Shown here: piece by piece, positions 61,001 to 63,114 of the stretch
Numbering within the stretch: position 1 is the stretch's first letter
Layout: each line of letters begins with the position of its first letter
From: Cricetomys ansorgei
Lineage: Eukaryota; Chordata; Mammalia; Rodentia; Nesomyidae
NCBI GenBank assembly: GCA_026225945.1
Contig: JAMJFZ010001228.1
Location: 479,001-543,000, forward strand
Direction: 5' to 3'
DNA length: 64,000 nt
The notes under the pieces: generated by a model
Told to the model about the DNA's origin: nothing
Seen by the model: the letters and a program-made list of their open reading frames with translations, nothing else
The model's database searches: none
Position numbers and translations under genes: made by a program

Positions 61001-63114
61001 TCACATGCAAAATGCTTTCATTCTATCCCATCGGCCCCAAGAGTCTTAGCTCATTCCAAGAATAATTCTAAAATCCAAAATCCAAAATCTAACAACTCAT
61101 CTAAATGTTATCCAAGTCAGATATGGGTGAGACTCATCCTGAGGTAACGTTCCTCTCAGTTGTGAATCTGTGAACCAACTAGGTTAAAGCTTCAAGCTAC
61201 AGCTATGGGAGAGATGACAAGAATACACATTCACACTCCAGGAGGAAGTAAAAGGAGAGGAGAAGGGGCTAGCTGGTCCCAAGCAAGTCCAAAACCTCAC
61301 GGGGCAAATTGAGGAAGTATCAAAGCTTGTTATTAATCCTCTTTGGCTTTGTACTCTGTCCTCCAGATCCCCTAGGGCAGTAGCCCTGCCTTCCGGATCC
61401 ACTGGGGTGGAGATAGCAGCCTGTCTTAGCTAGGCCACAGAGCCTGTAGTGGCCCCACCCCTGCCATGGCCTTCGGGTTCTGTGAGGGTGGAGAGAGATT
61501 TCAATTCCAGAGCTCCACTAGGCAGCCCCACACCCTGCAGGCTCCTCAGCCTTGGTTTTTAAAATCCATGTGGGGGCAGGTCTGTCACTATTCTCCGCCA
61601 CCCTACCATGGCTTGTGGCAAGAGTGGTACCCTGGAGATCCTTGAATCGCCTTTGTAGTCTTTCTTCCCTTGTTTTGTATTGCAGACAAGAAGTGCCATG
61701 CTCCAGTGCCGTGTAGTTCAAGAAGGCTGACAGGCTGCCCTCAATCTGTCATGTTGTCTGTGACTGCTTCATTCCCAGCTGACACCGTTTATACTGAGAC
61801 AGTCCTGTCTGGTTCTCACTTTTATTAAGTTGGCTGATTACGTTTGCAGTTCATGTCCATACCAACTGCTGTATGGAATGGCCATGTGGACATGCATCAA
61901 TGTTCTCTTTAAAACAATTGTTCTCACTTGTACAGTCTTGATGAGCCAAGAGTTCCCCAAATTTTAAATTGTTGCCTTTTTGCTTAACAAGTCTGTCTGT
62001 ATTTCTCTCTTCTTGCATTTACCACAAATAGAAGGATCCATGCTGTTCCTTCCACACATCCTCAGAAATCTCATCTAGATGTAGTTTTATTGCTTGCAAG
62101 TTCTTTCTTCCAGGAATGACTAGAACACTTTCCATGCAGTTAAGTTCTTGGCCTTTGAATAAAGTGACCTTTCCTCCAGTTTCCAACAGCATGTTCCTCA
62201 TTTTCATCTGAGACCGTATGAGAATGGCTTTCACCATCTCTATTCCCAACAGCATGCTGTTCACAATTATGTGTGGGTTCTTTAGGAAGAGATGCTTTCT
62301 CTTAGCTTTCCTTGTTGACTTGAAACACCTTTAAAATTCTATTTGTGGAATTATCTAAGATGCACACTTACACTCCTGGCCTCTACCCATTACCTACTTT
62401 GTAAATAGTCCCACATTTCCAGGCAGCGTACCCACCTCTGGGGCAGCGATTTCCATATAAGTAATTTGGACAACTGCAACAAAATACCTTAGAAATAAAT
62501 AGAGATGTATTCTGTTACTAATCCCATCCAAGAGGGCCCCATCTTCCTGACCTAATCACTTCCCCCAAAGACCCCGCCTCCTAACATCATCACCCTGAGT
62601 AAGGAAGTAAGTTGGGGAAAGGGGCACAAACATTCTTTTACAGTGAGTTCTAAGTAGTGAATATAAATATACAAAATGATCGATCATATTTTGGGAAAAA
62701 TCCTCGATATATATATAAACACTAAAATAAAAATCTGATGAGGAAAGTGAATATTGTATCATGTTTCTGTTAAATCTCCCTCAACATTTGGTAATTATGT
62801 TGTAATTTTGAATGACCATATTACTAAAGCCACGGTCTGTTAAAGTAGCAAGATTTTCTCAGTGGGTAGCTTTATGACCTCAGTGCAAAAATCTAGGCAC
62901 TAATCAGCGAGTGTCAGGTGTGAGGTGACTGTGGTAAGATCTTCATGTTTCTGTCTCACAGGCTCAGGTCACGGGGAGCACACTGAACGGCAGGAAGGAG
63001 AAACTCCAAGCTACAGAAGATGACAAGGAGAAGTGGGGTTTTCTGCAGTTTGCTGAAGCATGGACCCCAAGTGACAGTTATGAAGAGCTCAGCAAGGATG
63101 CTGTGTTTACTTAT
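8160..63114 (+). CDS. Zranb3: Zranb3 partial coding sequence, ten internal exons (ATPase/helicase core)
   Basis: Joined exons 8160-8178, 17352-17530, 20636-20867, 23690-23775, 34407-34578, 36292-36408, 53903-54022, 55099-55218, 58852-59031 and 62962-63114 give one open frame of 459 codons plus one leading base. ZRANB3 is an SNF2-family DNA-dependent ATPase that anneals and reverses stalled forks and, with its C-terminal HNH domain, nicks branched DNA; it is recruited by polyubiquitinated PCNA. The product runs from the Cys before Walker A to just before the PIP box (human about 55-513, from memory). Motifs I (DEMGLGKT), II (DESH), III (LTGTP), IV, V and VI (HRIGQ) are all intact. It is not the paralogue SMARCAL1, because stretches such as [20 protein letters not shown] and [19 protein letters not shown] match ZRANB3. 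The initiator, the N-terminal exons and the NZF/HNH/APIM exons are outside the window. Confidence 0.96.
8536..8885 (-). mobile_element. MaLR-type LTR
   Basis: 'cattgctgtgataaagtatc', 'ggtagagtccatcatgcc', 'aaacctcaaagctggcc', 'cttcctctagtaacactcct' and 'ttcaaatatgagcctatac' follow the order of the reversed rodent MT/ORR1-type LTR. It starts about 360 bp downstream of the 19-nt exon. Confidence 0.75.
9355..9505 (-). mobile_element. MT-type LTR fragment
   Basis: 'gtcaataaacaatcaagaca', 'gaaatgctacagacaaca', 'tccaggtgattctaatttgt' and 'ttaaaaactaacca' are the reversed 5' part of an MT LTR. The rest is missing. Confidence 0.65.
9985..10105 (-). mobile_element. LINE-1 3' tip
   Basis: 'tttgagaatttcaaacatgt', 'tgttttgatcatgtccaccc', 'cctcctccagcacctcccag' is the reversed end of a rodent L1. 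Confidence 0.7.
10150..10300 (-). mobile_element. B4-type (B1+ID) SINE
   Basis: 'gagttctggaattattggcg', then 'gcatgctaggcaagcattct' and 'acccactaagctacatgcct'. Confidence 0.75.
10340..10492 (-). mobile_element. B1 SINE
   Basis: 'gagacaggatctcactacct', 'ggcctcaaactcagagatcc' and 'caagtgctgagattaaaggc'. Confidence 0.9.
10555..10762 (-). mobile_element. B3-type SINE fragment and (TG)n
   Basis: The reversed SINE head 'agctaagccatctctccagc' ends at 10650. A separate (TG)n run occupies 10696-10762. Confidence 0.7.
10765..11535. other. Intron, AT-rich unique
   Basis: Nothing recognised. Confidence 0.5.
11538..11752 (+). mobile_element. B2/B4-type SINE
   Basis: 'ggagctgcagagatggctta', 'ggttcccagcgctcagatca', 'ctcatgccctcttgtggcct', A12 tail. 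Confidence 0.88.
11755..13405. other. Intron, mostly unique
   Basis: No family recognised. 12300-12480 is somewhat richer in C/G. Overlapping short - strand frames at 12499-12779 have no match. Confidence 0.5.
13407..13729 (+). mobile_element. ERV LTR, copy 1 (sense)
   Basis: It shares tgttgtgg at the start, 'ttggcattttgtattgtctg', 'gtgggggatgtttgattg', an AATAAA at 13585 and 'gctgaggtctggcag' with the inverted copy at 16788-17101. TG start, CA-like end, central polyadenylation signal and length near 300 bp indicate a solo retroviral LTR, probably class II. The subfamily is uncertain. Confidence 0.75.
14178..14440. other. CpG-rich unique island with TATAAAAG
   Basis: About 12 CpG dinucleotides in 235 bp (14205-14440) in an otherwise CpG-poor intron. 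A TATAAAAG lies at 14178-14185. No repeat or coding match recognised, and the function is unknown. Confidence 0.4.
14565..14772 (-). mobile_element. B4-type SINE
   Basis: 'ttgttttgaggcggggtcac' (B1 part) followed by 'gacaagtactctacccactg' (ID part). Confidence 0.7.
14775..15680 (-). mobile_element. LINE-1 3' UTR, long fragment
   Basis: It starts with the reversed tip 'ctttgagaatttcattcagt' and continues through 'gggtgtgtcctggagcatca', 'ctgaccactcatggatcttt', 'tgcaaaaaagaagcttctct' and 'agagatgcaccaatctatga', which are 3' UTR landmarks of older rodent L1. A GA-rich insert lies near 15312-15350. No coding part remains. Confidence 0.8.
15730..15905 (-). mobile_element. B3/B4-type SINE with T tract
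   Basis: 'ttgggattacaagcacatac', T25 at about 15799-15824, then 'cactgagccatctctccagc'. Confidence 0.85.
16130..16208 (-). mobile_element. ID-type SINE fragment
   Basis: 'gctgggggttgagcccagtg', 'gctctgctgctgagccacac'. Confidence 0.7.
16527..16705 (-). mobile_element. B2/B4-type SINE
   Basis: 'ggtgttttgcctacatttat', 'gatgctgggaaatgaaccca', 'gaatcatctctctggccc'. Confidence 0.88.
16788..17101 (-). mobile_element. ERV LTR, copy 2 (antisense)
   Basis: The reverse complement aligns along its length with 13407-13729, with a small indel near the middle. The polyadenylation signal reads tttatt at 16935. The direct repeat actacatg lies at 16780-16787 and 17102-17109, a possible target-site duplication, although the LTR edge by TG...CA rules would be nearer 16799. 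Confidence 0.75.
17352..17530 (+). CDS. Zranb3: Zranb3 exon: Walker A and motif Ia
   Basis: The 179-nt exon has acceptor TTTCTTTAG and donor GTAAGA. It encodes 59 codons plus two bases of a split Gly. It opens with MGLGKT, where the Lys is human K65, the ATP-contacting residue whose change to Arg abolishes ATPase activity. It continues with [13 protein letters not shown] (motif Ia) and ends at NKTDIG. The opening Met is internal, not a start: the acceptor site lies directly before it and the Walker A loop needs the upstream DE. Confidence 0.97.
17566..17742 (+). mobile_element. B1 SINE with A-rich tail
   Basis: 'ttaatctcagcacttgggag', 'gatctctgtgagtttgaagc'. It begins 36 bp after an exon donor. 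Confidence 0.9.
18298..18590 (+). mobile_element. Two tandem B1-type SINEs
   Basis: First body 18298-18438 ('gaccctgtctcaaaatgg'), second 18446-18590 ('gagaaaccctatcttgaaaa'), same orientation. Confidence 0.85.
18600..19640. other. Intron, unique
   Basis: Nothing recognised on either strand. Confidence 0.5.
19640..19940 (+). mobile_element. Long B3/B4-type SINE
   Basis: 'gctgggcatggtggtctccc', 'ctggctaactagactagcca', 'tggaaagtgattgagaagga' and a CA-rich end. Confidence 0.65.
19945..20635. other. Intron upstream of the DESH exon
   Basis: No element recognised. A T/C-rich tract at 20535-20570 lies upstream of the acceptor. Confidence 0.5.
20636..20867 (+). CDS. Zranb3: Zranb3 exon: DESH box (motif II) and motif III
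   Basis: The 232-nt exon starts after TTTTCTAG, completes the split Gly codon and adds 77 codons; the donor is GTACTA. It holds TVLGYGLL, then [13 protein letters not shown] (the Walker B DESH box, about residues 157-160) and [15 protein letters not shown] (motif III, coupling ATP hydrolysis to DNA translocation). The open frame extends into both flanking introns by chance, so the exon limits rest on splice signals and on matching the family frame. Confidence 0.97.
21135..21306 (-). mobile_element. B1 SINE
   Basis: 'ggcctcaaactcaaagtggt', 'gagtgctagaattaaaagtg', T-rich tail on the left. Confidence 0.88.
21395..21470. repeat. (GT)n then GA-rich microsatellite
   Basis: (GT)n to 21432 followed by gagagaggga-type purine repeats. 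21470-21560 may be SINE remnant. Confidence 0.8.
21752..21855. mobile_element. URR1 fragment (one end)
   Basis: It carries aaccataaaattatttt, ttgctacttcataactgtaa, agtgacccacaagttgagaa and a terminal ccagtag that matches the URR1 terminal inverted repeat. The other end is missing or internally deleted. Confidence 0.75.
21860..22585. other. Intron, unique
   Basis: No family recognised. A-rich near 22560. Confidence 0.45.
22590..22889 (+). mobile_element. Long B3/B4-type SINE
   Basis: Head 'ggctgggaggatacctcaac', middle 'caagctagctagccagacca', end 'agcctccacatgagcatgca'. Confidence 0.75.
22892..23150 (+). mobile_element. ID-type head and B1-type body (B4-like)
   Basis: ID part 22892-22972 ('agcttagtggtatagcactt'), B1 part 23025-23150 ('gaggccagcctgactacata'). 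Confidence 0.7.
23690..23775 (+). CDS. Zranb3: Zranb3 exon: end of helicase lobe 1
   Basis: The 86-nt exon lies between acceptor TTGTTACAG and donor GTAGGA. It encodes [20 protein letters not shown] and then KRYCNAHI, 28 codons plus two bases of an Arg completed in the next exon. The segment joins motif III to the linker between the two RecA-like lobes. Compared with the human protein as I remember it, the FGRWTDYA stretch reads FGTWIEYA here. That is a modest change outside catalytic motifs. Confidence 0.95.
24163..24932 (-). mobile_element. MaLR-type LTR split by a purine-tailed B1
   Basis: The left part 'cttagttactattctattgc' to 'aaagcattta' and the right part 'atttaattgggggcttgctt' to 'cccattctcattcaacaacc' are one reversed rodent LTR. 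The insert 24230-24622 separates them. Confidence 0.85.
24230..24622 (+). mobile_element. B1 SINE with expanded (GGGAA)n tail
   Basis: A clean B1 body (24233-24375, 'cctttaatcccaccacttgg') is followed by about 245 bp of purine-only GAAA/GGAA/GGGAA repeats in place of the A tail. The direct repeat attta lies at 24225-24229 and 24623-24627. The frames open across it are repeat artefacts. Confidence 0.88.
24935..25470. other. Intron, unique
   Basis: Nothing recognised. Confidence 0.5.
25476..25682 (-). mobile_element. B2/B4-type SINE
   Basis: 'ggcaactgaacttaggtcct' and 'ggctgagccatctccagccc' in reversed order. Confidence 0.85.
25690..26500. other. Intron, unique
   Basis: Nothing recognised. 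Confidence 0.5.
26503..26645 (+). mobile_element. B1 SINE
   Basis: 'ttataccagcacttggaatg', 'ctagccagggctacatatat'. Confidence 0.82.
27045..27112. repeat. AT-rich (ATAA)n simple repeat
   Basis: Repeated aataaat/ataaata words. Confidence 0.85.
27300..27525 (+). mobile_element. B2/B4-type SINE nested in an older repeat
   Basis: 'ggagagatggcttagtggat', 'tcaattcccagcacccacat', A/T-rich tail. Flanks share tttagg (27295-27300 and 27530-27535). The flanking DNA (27270-27299, 27536-27650) resembles one ancient mammalian repeat ('attcattcaa' on the left, 'tacatgccaggccatg' on the right). Confidence 0.85.
27720..28570. other. Intron, unique
   Basis: Nothing recognised. Confidence 0.45.
28575..28985. 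other. Unclassified, possibly an ERV LTR
   Basis: Contains a CCAATCAG box near 28708 and 'aagatggcacccagtc', features common in ERV LTRs. No family was recognised and no clear termini seen. Confidence 0.3.
28990..29850. other. Intron, unique
   Basis: Nothing recognised before the CMC1 pseudogene. Confidence 0.45.
29852..30173 (-). pseudogene. Processed pseudogene of CMC1 (mitochondrial CX9C protein)
   Basis: Read on the - strand, this intronic stretch follows the CMC1 protein order from the start region (MxLDP) through [18 protein letters not shown] and [20 protein letters not shown] to the terminal LPTSM-stop region, which ends at 29852. CMC1 is a small twin-CX9C protein of the mitochondrial intermembrane space that helps assemble cytochrome c oxidase. 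The copy has no introns, at least two in-frame stops near the start, a one-base deletion before the CLTA segment and an expanded AAAAC run inside the EEFRK segment, so it cannot make the protein. It lies antisense inside the Zranb3 intron 23776-34406. The parent identification rests on remembered human CMC1. Confidence 0.85.
30234..30388 (-). mobile_element. B1 SINE
   Basis: 'aggctggcctcgaactcaca', 'aagttctgggattaaagata'. Immediately upstream of the CMC1 pseudogene start on the - strand. Confidence 0.9.
30395..30612 (-). mobile_element. B2/B4-type SINE
   Basis: 'attcccctggaactgtaatt', 'taccgggaatcaaactcatg', 'tgctgagccatcatttggac'. Confidence 0.85.
30755..30932 (-). mobile_element. B1 SINE
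   Basis: T-rich tail, 'gagacaggatttccctgtcc' and 'agtgctgggattaaaggcgt'. A short internal duplication (tcctggaactgtcccggaac) is visible. Confidence 0.9.
30957..31365 (-). mobile_element. LINE-1 3' UTR fragment (Lx-like)
   Basis: 'ttcagggctgaccatttcgt', 'gtaaccagttggtgtactct', 'cccactcccagcatccctta' and 'gtctagggttgaagcctcct' match a reversed rodent Lx-type L1 3' UTR. A (T)n(TG)n tract lies within it at 31058-31110. It may be the 3' end of the same L1 as 31745-34000, separated by 380 bp of other DNA. Confidence 0.75.
31400..31620. other. Ancient mammalian repeat-like stretch
   Basis: 'ttattgattgcctgctatat' with 'tcttatggagcttattg' resembles an old pan-mammalian repeat motif (size gain, 'catggagctta'). 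Class not resolved. It separates the two L1 pieces. Confidence 0.4.
31745..34000 (-). mobile_element. Rearranged LINE-1 (5' region plus ORF2 endonuclease and RT start)
   Basis: Read on the - strand, 33149-32709 encodes L1 ORF2 endonuclease-like sequence ([49 protein letters not shown]). 32182-31865 encodes the start of reverse transcriptase ([33 protein letters not shown]). 33200-34000 resembles the L1 5' region, with a 152-bp internal repetition (33748 and 33900). The ORF2 part after the RT start is missing, the ORF1-ORF2 join is deleted and frames are broken, so it is inactive. Confidence 0.85.
34009..34258 (-). mobile_element. B2/B4-type SINE with (GA)n
   Basis: (AG)n at about 34042-34101 inside the element, then 'tgctagagactgaacttaat' and 'ctgaaccatctctctgggcc'. 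It ends about 150 bp before the exon at 34407. Confidence 0.85.
34407..34578 (+). CDS. Zranb3: Zranb3 exon: inter-lobe linker (DIMIRRLK)
   Basis: The 172-nt exon lies between acceptor CTTAACAG and donor GTGAGA. It completes the split Arg and reads [15 protein letters not shown], then [18 protein letters not shown] and [32 protein letters not shown] is the conserved SNF2 linker between the two RecA lobes. It is separated from the preceding exon by a 10.6 kb intron filled with repeats, an L1 and a pseudogene. Confidence 0.97.
34925..35042. repeat. (TA)n/(CA)n compound microsatellite
   Basis: tatata and acatatat words followed by (CA)14-like run to about 35035. Confidence 0.88.
35050..35385 (+). 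mobile_element. Long B3/B4-type SINE with (CA)n
   Basis: 'ggctggggaaatggctccat', 'agaacccaaataaagcaggt', then (CA)n at 35303-35338 and further CA/GCAT words. Confidence 0.75.
35695..35858 (+). mobile_element. B1 SINE
   Basis: 'cctttaatcccagcatttgg', 'cagagttacaacagagaaac', A19 tail. Little diverged, so relatively young. Confidence 0.93.
36292..36408 (+). CDS. Zranb3: Zranb3 exon: helical insertion before lobe 2
   Basis: The 117-nt exon (39 codons, phase 0 at both ends) has acceptor TTCCCACATAG and donor GTACTC. It encodes [20 protein letters not shown] followed by [19 protein letters not shown]. The human sequence as remembered has Arg where this copy has Cys in LITCMFK. The exon is in-frame, so skipping would delete 39 residues without a frameshift. 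It borders the 17.5 kb intron that holds the minisatellite. Confidence 0.96.
36651..36700. repeat. 13-bp tandem repeat, four copies alternating G/A
   Basis: Units catagtttctcta and cataatttctcta alternate, so the true period is 26 bp. Confidence 0.9.
36920..37110 (-). mobile_element. B1 SINE
   Basis: T/G-rich tail, 'tagacaaggctggtgttgga', 'gtgttgggattaaaggtgtc'. Confidence 0.88.
37135..37547 (-). mobile_element. B2/B3-type SINE split by the URR1 insertion
   Basis: The left part has the 'tgtgtgcctgcatgagttta' and 'gtgcctccagaggccataag' landmarks. The right part resumes at 'ccataaggcattagatcccctgg' and ends 'ccactgagtcatccctccagccc', the reversed 5' head of the SINE. Removing 37213-37435 restores a continuous element. 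Confidence 0.85.
37213..37427. mobile_element. URR1-type hAT (Charlie) non-autonomous DNA transposon with 8-bp TSD
   Basis: The 215-bp element starts cagtggttctcaacct and ends with the imperfect inverted copy gagaagttctg. Its interior has the URR1 hallmarks (gttgtggttgaccccaacc, ataaaattattt, atgaatcgtaatgtaaatat). It is flanked by the exact 8-bp duplication ccataagg at 37205-37212 and 37428-37435, as expected for hAT transposition. It is too short to encode a transposase. Confidence 0.93.
37650..37806 (+). mobile_element. B1 SINE
   Basis: 'gccggacagtggtggctcac', 'gatctctgtgagtttgtggc', (CAAA)n tail. Confidence 0.92.
37815..38038 (+). mobile_element. B2/B4-type SINE
   Basis: 'aagctggctcaatggctaag', 'tcagttccctgcactgtggc', 'aaaataaacaaatctttt'. 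Confidence 0.85.
38505..38822 (-). mobile_element. Long B3/B4-type SINE
   Basis: 'gctagctggccagcaggctt', 'gctgagattacagatgtgtg', ends 'ccatctctccagccc'. Confidence 0.85.
39207..39398 (-). mobile_element. (ATT)n and B1 SINE
   Basis: (ATT)n at 39207-39252, then the reversed B1 'gagacagtgtctctctacct' ... 'agaattaaagattagtgtca'. It ends 70 bp before the minisatellite. Confidence 0.88.
40716..40930. repeat. 105-bp higher-order repeat inside the minisatellite
   Basis: Five 21-bp units form a 105-bp block at 40716-40820 that is repeated at 40821-40925 with one visible substitution (agcgttatgg versus agtgttatgg). A third copy begins at 40926 and then diverges. Confidence 0.9.
41601..41840. repeat. 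Twelve near-identical 20-bp units
   Basis: Exact 20-bp periodicity: 'tccgttgtgcatcacagtgc' repeated with rare single-base changes (tccatt, tgtatc, cactgt, cagtac). This is the most homogeneous part of the array and therefore probably the most recently expanded. Confidence 0.95.
41887..42075. repeat. 63-bp higher-order repeat (three 21-bp units)
   Basis: The succession cctcatgg / cctcacgg / cctaacag recurs with a 63-bp period (the ctcatgg landmark lies at 41894, 41957 and 42020), so three unit variants were amplified together about two and a half times. Confidence 0.88.
42629..42698. repeat. (TG)n-(CACG)n alternating purine-pyrimidine tract
   Basis: A (GT)n run to about 42665 passes directly into CACACGCACGCGCGCGCACG-type sequence. 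It is strictly alternating purine-pyrimidine for about 70 bp, the kind of DNA prone to adopt the Z form. It abuts the right end of the minisatellite. Confidence 0.9.
42766..42812 (-). mobile_element. LINE-1 3' tip, short
   Basis: 'tttttcatgcaatatatttt' followed by gatcgtgta is the reversed L1 end sequence. It sits between the Z-prone tract and the MTD LTR. Confidence 0.5.
42817..43195 (-). mobile_element. MTD-type MaLR LTR
   Basis: 'tttattgctgtgataataaa', 'accaaaagcaacttgagga', 'ggaattcaaggcaggaactt', 'gcagttcctcagttgaggtt' and 'ctctagcttatatcaaactg' run in reversed LTR order. It begins soon after the end of the minisatellite. Confidence 0.85.
43377..43515. repeat. Polypyrimidine (TTCC)n tract
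   Basis: Only C and T for long stretches. The open frames here are compositional. Confidence 0.9.
43520..44800. other. Large intron, unique
   Basis: No repeat family recognised. A short frame at 44297-44485 has no match. Confidence 0.45.
44805..45375 (+). other. Unassigned stretch, possible old retrocopy ending in an A run
   Basis: Low-repeat DNA with a short open frame (44811-44993, [15 protein letters not shown] region) followed by broken frames and an A11 run at about 45362. It has the look of a decayed cDNA copy, but I recognise no parent gene. Confidence 0.25.
45405..45660 (+). mobile_element. B4-type (ID+B1) SINE with purine tail
   Basis: 'gggctagggggtggctcaga', 'ccctgggttcaacctccaac', 'gtaattccaacacttgggag', then GGAA-rich tail. 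Confidence 0.88.
46133..46218 (-). mobile_element. ID/B4-type SINE fragment
   Basis: 'gttctggggattgaagcaag', 'aggcaagtgcctctaccagc'. Confidence 0.7.
46348..46540 (+). mobile_element. B2/B4-type SINE, sense arm of an inverted pair
   Basis: 'gggctggagaaatggctcca', 'tgtaattccagctccagagg', 'cttcttgtggcctccatggg'. Confidence 0.88.
46545..46757 (-). mobile_element. B2/B4-type SINE, antisense arm of an inverted pair
   Basis: 'ggtgttttgcctacatatgt', 'gaatcatctctccagccc'. It lies within a few bases of the sense copy; after it 'aaataaatctttaaaac' looks like the displaced tail of the sense copy. Confidence 0.88.
46760..47300. other. Large intron, unique
   Basis: Nothing recognised. Confidence 0.45.
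47304..47640. mobile_element. SINE fragments (B3/B4-type, both strands)
   Basis: A sense head at 47310-47380 ('gctgagatgcctcagtggtt') is followed by a reversed long-SINE remnant ('caggctagctggcctgtgaa'). Confidence 0.55.
48023..48500 (+). mobile_element. Cluster of three SINE pieces
   Basis: B2/B4-type 48023-48212 ('attcagttcccagcgcctat'), B1-like 48213-48345 ('gatcccagcactcagtagtc'), B3-type tail 48367-48500 ('caattcccagcacccatctt'). Confidence 0.75.
48745..48913. mobile_element. Inverted B1 half-copies (foldback)
   Basis: Sense B1 part ('gagttcgaggccagcctgct' to 'gggctacacag') joins at about 48813 to a reversed part ('ctggtctggaactctacata' to 'aatcatgtgccactacactc'). Confidence 0.8.
49082..49450 (-). 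mobile_element. LINE-1 3' end fragment
   Basis: 'tcacatacaatgtatcatat', 'gatcatatccatctccactc', 'taacccacagagtccagtaa', 'ggggctacccactagggcat' and 'gggtctccctcccccagcag' are reversed rodent L1 3' UTR landmarks. Confidence 0.75.
49650..49988 (-). mobile_element. Long B3/B4-type SINE with TG-rich end
   Basis: 'gcttagctggttggccaaca', 'agaatggagttacagacatg', 'gagccatctcctcaggcccc'. Confidence 0.8.
49990..50680. other. Large intron, unique
   Basis: Nothing recognised. The - strand frame 49982-50302 has no match. Confidence 0.45.
50770..51082 (-). mobile_element. Polypyrimidine tract fused to an ID head
   Basis: 50770-51010 is nearly pure C/T. 51013-51082 is the reversed ID-type 'actaggcaagtatgtgcttt'. 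The tract may be the expanded purine tail of the SINE seen from the other strand. Confidence 0.7.
51150..51440 (-). mobile_element. Old MaLR (MST/MLT-like) LTR
   Basis: 'agctcacagttctggaggct', 'accagcatctgatgaag', 'cctggcagaaagcaaaggg' and 'aggccccaccact' are in the order of a reversed mammalian MaLR LTR. It is degraded. Confidence 0.6.
51910..52195 (-). mobile_element. B2/B4-type SINE with TG/TA/CA microsatellite
   Basis: Microsatellite 51945-52040, then 'agatcccctgcagttatagg' and 'cttaaccattgagccacttt'. Confidence 0.85.
52215..52333 (-). mobile_element. B1-type SINE, diverged
   Basis: 'aggctagtctggaactcagt', 'ctgaaattgcaggcatatag'. Confidence 0.65.
52578..52975 (-). mobile_element. MTD-type MaLR LTR
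   Basis: Nearly full length: 'tgataaaacaccatgatcaa' at one end, 'gaggccatggaggagtgctg' in the middle and 'tgtatcaagttgacgtaaaa' at the other. Confidence 0.88.
53280..53700 (+). mobile_element. MaLR-type LTR, sense
   Basis: 'cgatctgaaatgcccccaaa', 'gggtgattgggtcatatgga', 'cttcctgctttgtagctgct', 'accaaaataaattttcc' and 'ttaggtattttgtcccagca' fit a sense ORR1/MLT-like LTR. It ends about 200 bp upstream of the exon at 53903. Confidence 0.6.
53903..54022 (+). CDS. Zranb3: Zranb3 exon: start of helicase lobe 2 (motif IV)
   Basis: The 120-nt exon (40 codons, phase 0/0) starts after TTTAATATTTAG and ends at GTACTG. It encodes [20 protein letters not shown], then [29 protein letters not shown] is motif IV at the start of the helicase C-terminal domain. 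The acceptor tract is short and A-interrupted, so it looks comparatively weak. Confidence 0.96.
54025..55098. other. Short intron between lobe 2 exons
   Basis: The whole 1.08 kb intron carries no recognisable interspersed repeat, unusual in this window. Confidence 0.5.
55099..55218 (+). CDS. Zranb3: Zranb3 exon: motif IVa/V region
   Basis: The 120-nt exon (40 codons, phase 0/0) has acceptor TTGATGCTAG and donor GTAAGA. It encodes [20 protein letters not shown], then [24 protein letters not shown] is the conserved SNF2 IDG motif. LSIQAAGQ is the first half of motif V, which continues directly with GLTFTAA in the next exon. Confidence 0.97.
55385..55640 (-). mobile_element. LINE-1 3' end fragment
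   Basis: 'gaaaatttcatgtgcattct', 'ggtcatggccaccctttacc', 'actagcccattgagtccagt' and 'gccattgggcatgggcaatc', with an internal T run at 55496-55512. Same kind of reversed L1 3' UTR as 49082. Confidence 0.75.
55745..55890 (-). mobile_element. B1 SINE
   Basis: 'ctagaactcactacatagac', 'cttgggattaaaggtgtgca'. Confidence 0.85.
56085..56445 (-). mobile_element. MaLR-type LTR
   Basis: 'cttagttactttctattgct', 'gactatcatggc'-like centre ('accatcatggcaggggacat'), 'acacctcctccaacaaggcc' and 'tcaaatatataaacctatgg' give a nearly complete reversed LTR of the same family as 24163-24932. Confidence 0.85.
57235..57610 (-). mobile_element. B1 SINE followed by long B3/B4-type SINE
   Basis: B1 57240-57390 ('gcaaggattaaaagcatgta'). 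The second element 57398-57610 has 'gagacagggtccctcactga' and 'tgactgagctttctccctga'. Confidence 0.8.
57615..58545. other. Intron, unassigned
   Basis: No family recognised. 57840-58240 has some LTR-like composition but no diagnostic words. Confidence 0.4.
58550..58735 (-). mobile_element. MTD-type LTR fragment
   Basis: 'aatggtgctgcccacagttg', 'caattaacaatcaagaagat', 'cacaggccagtctgacccaa' and 'cttctcagatgactaggccc' are the 5' half of a reversed MTD LTR. It ends about 115 bp before the exon at 58852. Confidence 0.75.
58852..59031 (+). CDS. Zranb3: Zranb3 exon: motifs V and VI (arginine finger)
   Basis: The 180-nt exon (60 codons, phase 0/0) follows TTGTCTTGCTTAG and ends at GTAATG. It encodes [20 protein letters not shown], then [20 protein letters not shown] and [31 protein letters not shown] is the SNF2 motif VI with the arginine finger that completes the ATP site. 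This is the most conserved exon in the window and fixes the gene as ZRANB3 rather than SMARCAL1. An antisense B1 begins about 67 bp after the donor. Confidence 0.98.
59098..59232 (-). mobile_element. B1 SINE close to an exon donor
   Basis: (TTTG)n, 'agacagggtttctctgtgta' and 'gtgctgggattaaagatgtg', starting 67 bp after the exon ending at 59031. Confidence 0.93.
59400..59735 (-). mobile_element. B2/B4-type SINE and ID fragment
   Basis: B2/B4 59405-59612 ('ctggagccatctctctggct'). ID-like remnant 59645-59735 ('gattgaactcagggcctcgc'). Confidence 0.8.
60127..60515 (+). mobile_element. MTD-type MaLR LTR nested in the older MaLR
   Basis: It begins near tggtacgagctagttttgtg and contains 'gtttatttgacacaagctag'-type sequence, 'aagcaggctgagcaagcc', 'cctctgcatcagctcctgcc' and an end near ataactaacaa. 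It splits the older LTR: 'tgtgaggtc' is left of it and 'tcttcctcctaataccattg' resumes on the right. Confidence 0.85.
60640..60975 (-). mobile_element. MT-type MaLR LTR, antisense
   Basis: It has gtttattcagcttataactcc, ggtcacagtcaattgc, 'gatgtttctcaggtgattct' and a terminal 'gtcaatttgtaaaactaacc', reading as a reversed MT-type LTR next to the MaLR internal region. Confidence 0.65.
62962..63114 (+). CDS. Zranb3: Zranb3 exon: end of ATPase core, before the PIP box
   Basis: The 153-nt exon (51 codons, phase 0/0) has acceptor TCTGTCTCACAG and donor GTAAGA. It encodes [40 protein letters not shown] and [11 protein letters not shown]. In human the next residues are FEKEK followed by the PCNA-interacting PIP box beginning about Q519, so that motif lies in the following exon beyond the right edge. 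The charged segment is less conserved than the helicase motifs, as expected for the linker between the ATPase and PIP box. Confidence 0.95.

Larger units (their letters stand above)
59903..62650 (-). mobile_element. Ancient MaLR provirus-like element with two LTR remnants
   Basis: On the - strand an LTR remnant (62456-62650), an internal region (60976-62455) and a second LTR remnant (60513-60600 plus 59903-60126) are arranged in proviral order. The internal part contains landmarks of mammalian MaLR internal sequence, such as 'ccagtttccaacagcatgtt', 'catctgagaccgta', 'ctctacccattacct' and 'gagctccactaggcag'. No intact frames remain; the short open frames at 61518-61721 and 62019-62264 are remnants without a recognisable domain. 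Two younger LTRs interrupt it. Confidence 0.75.
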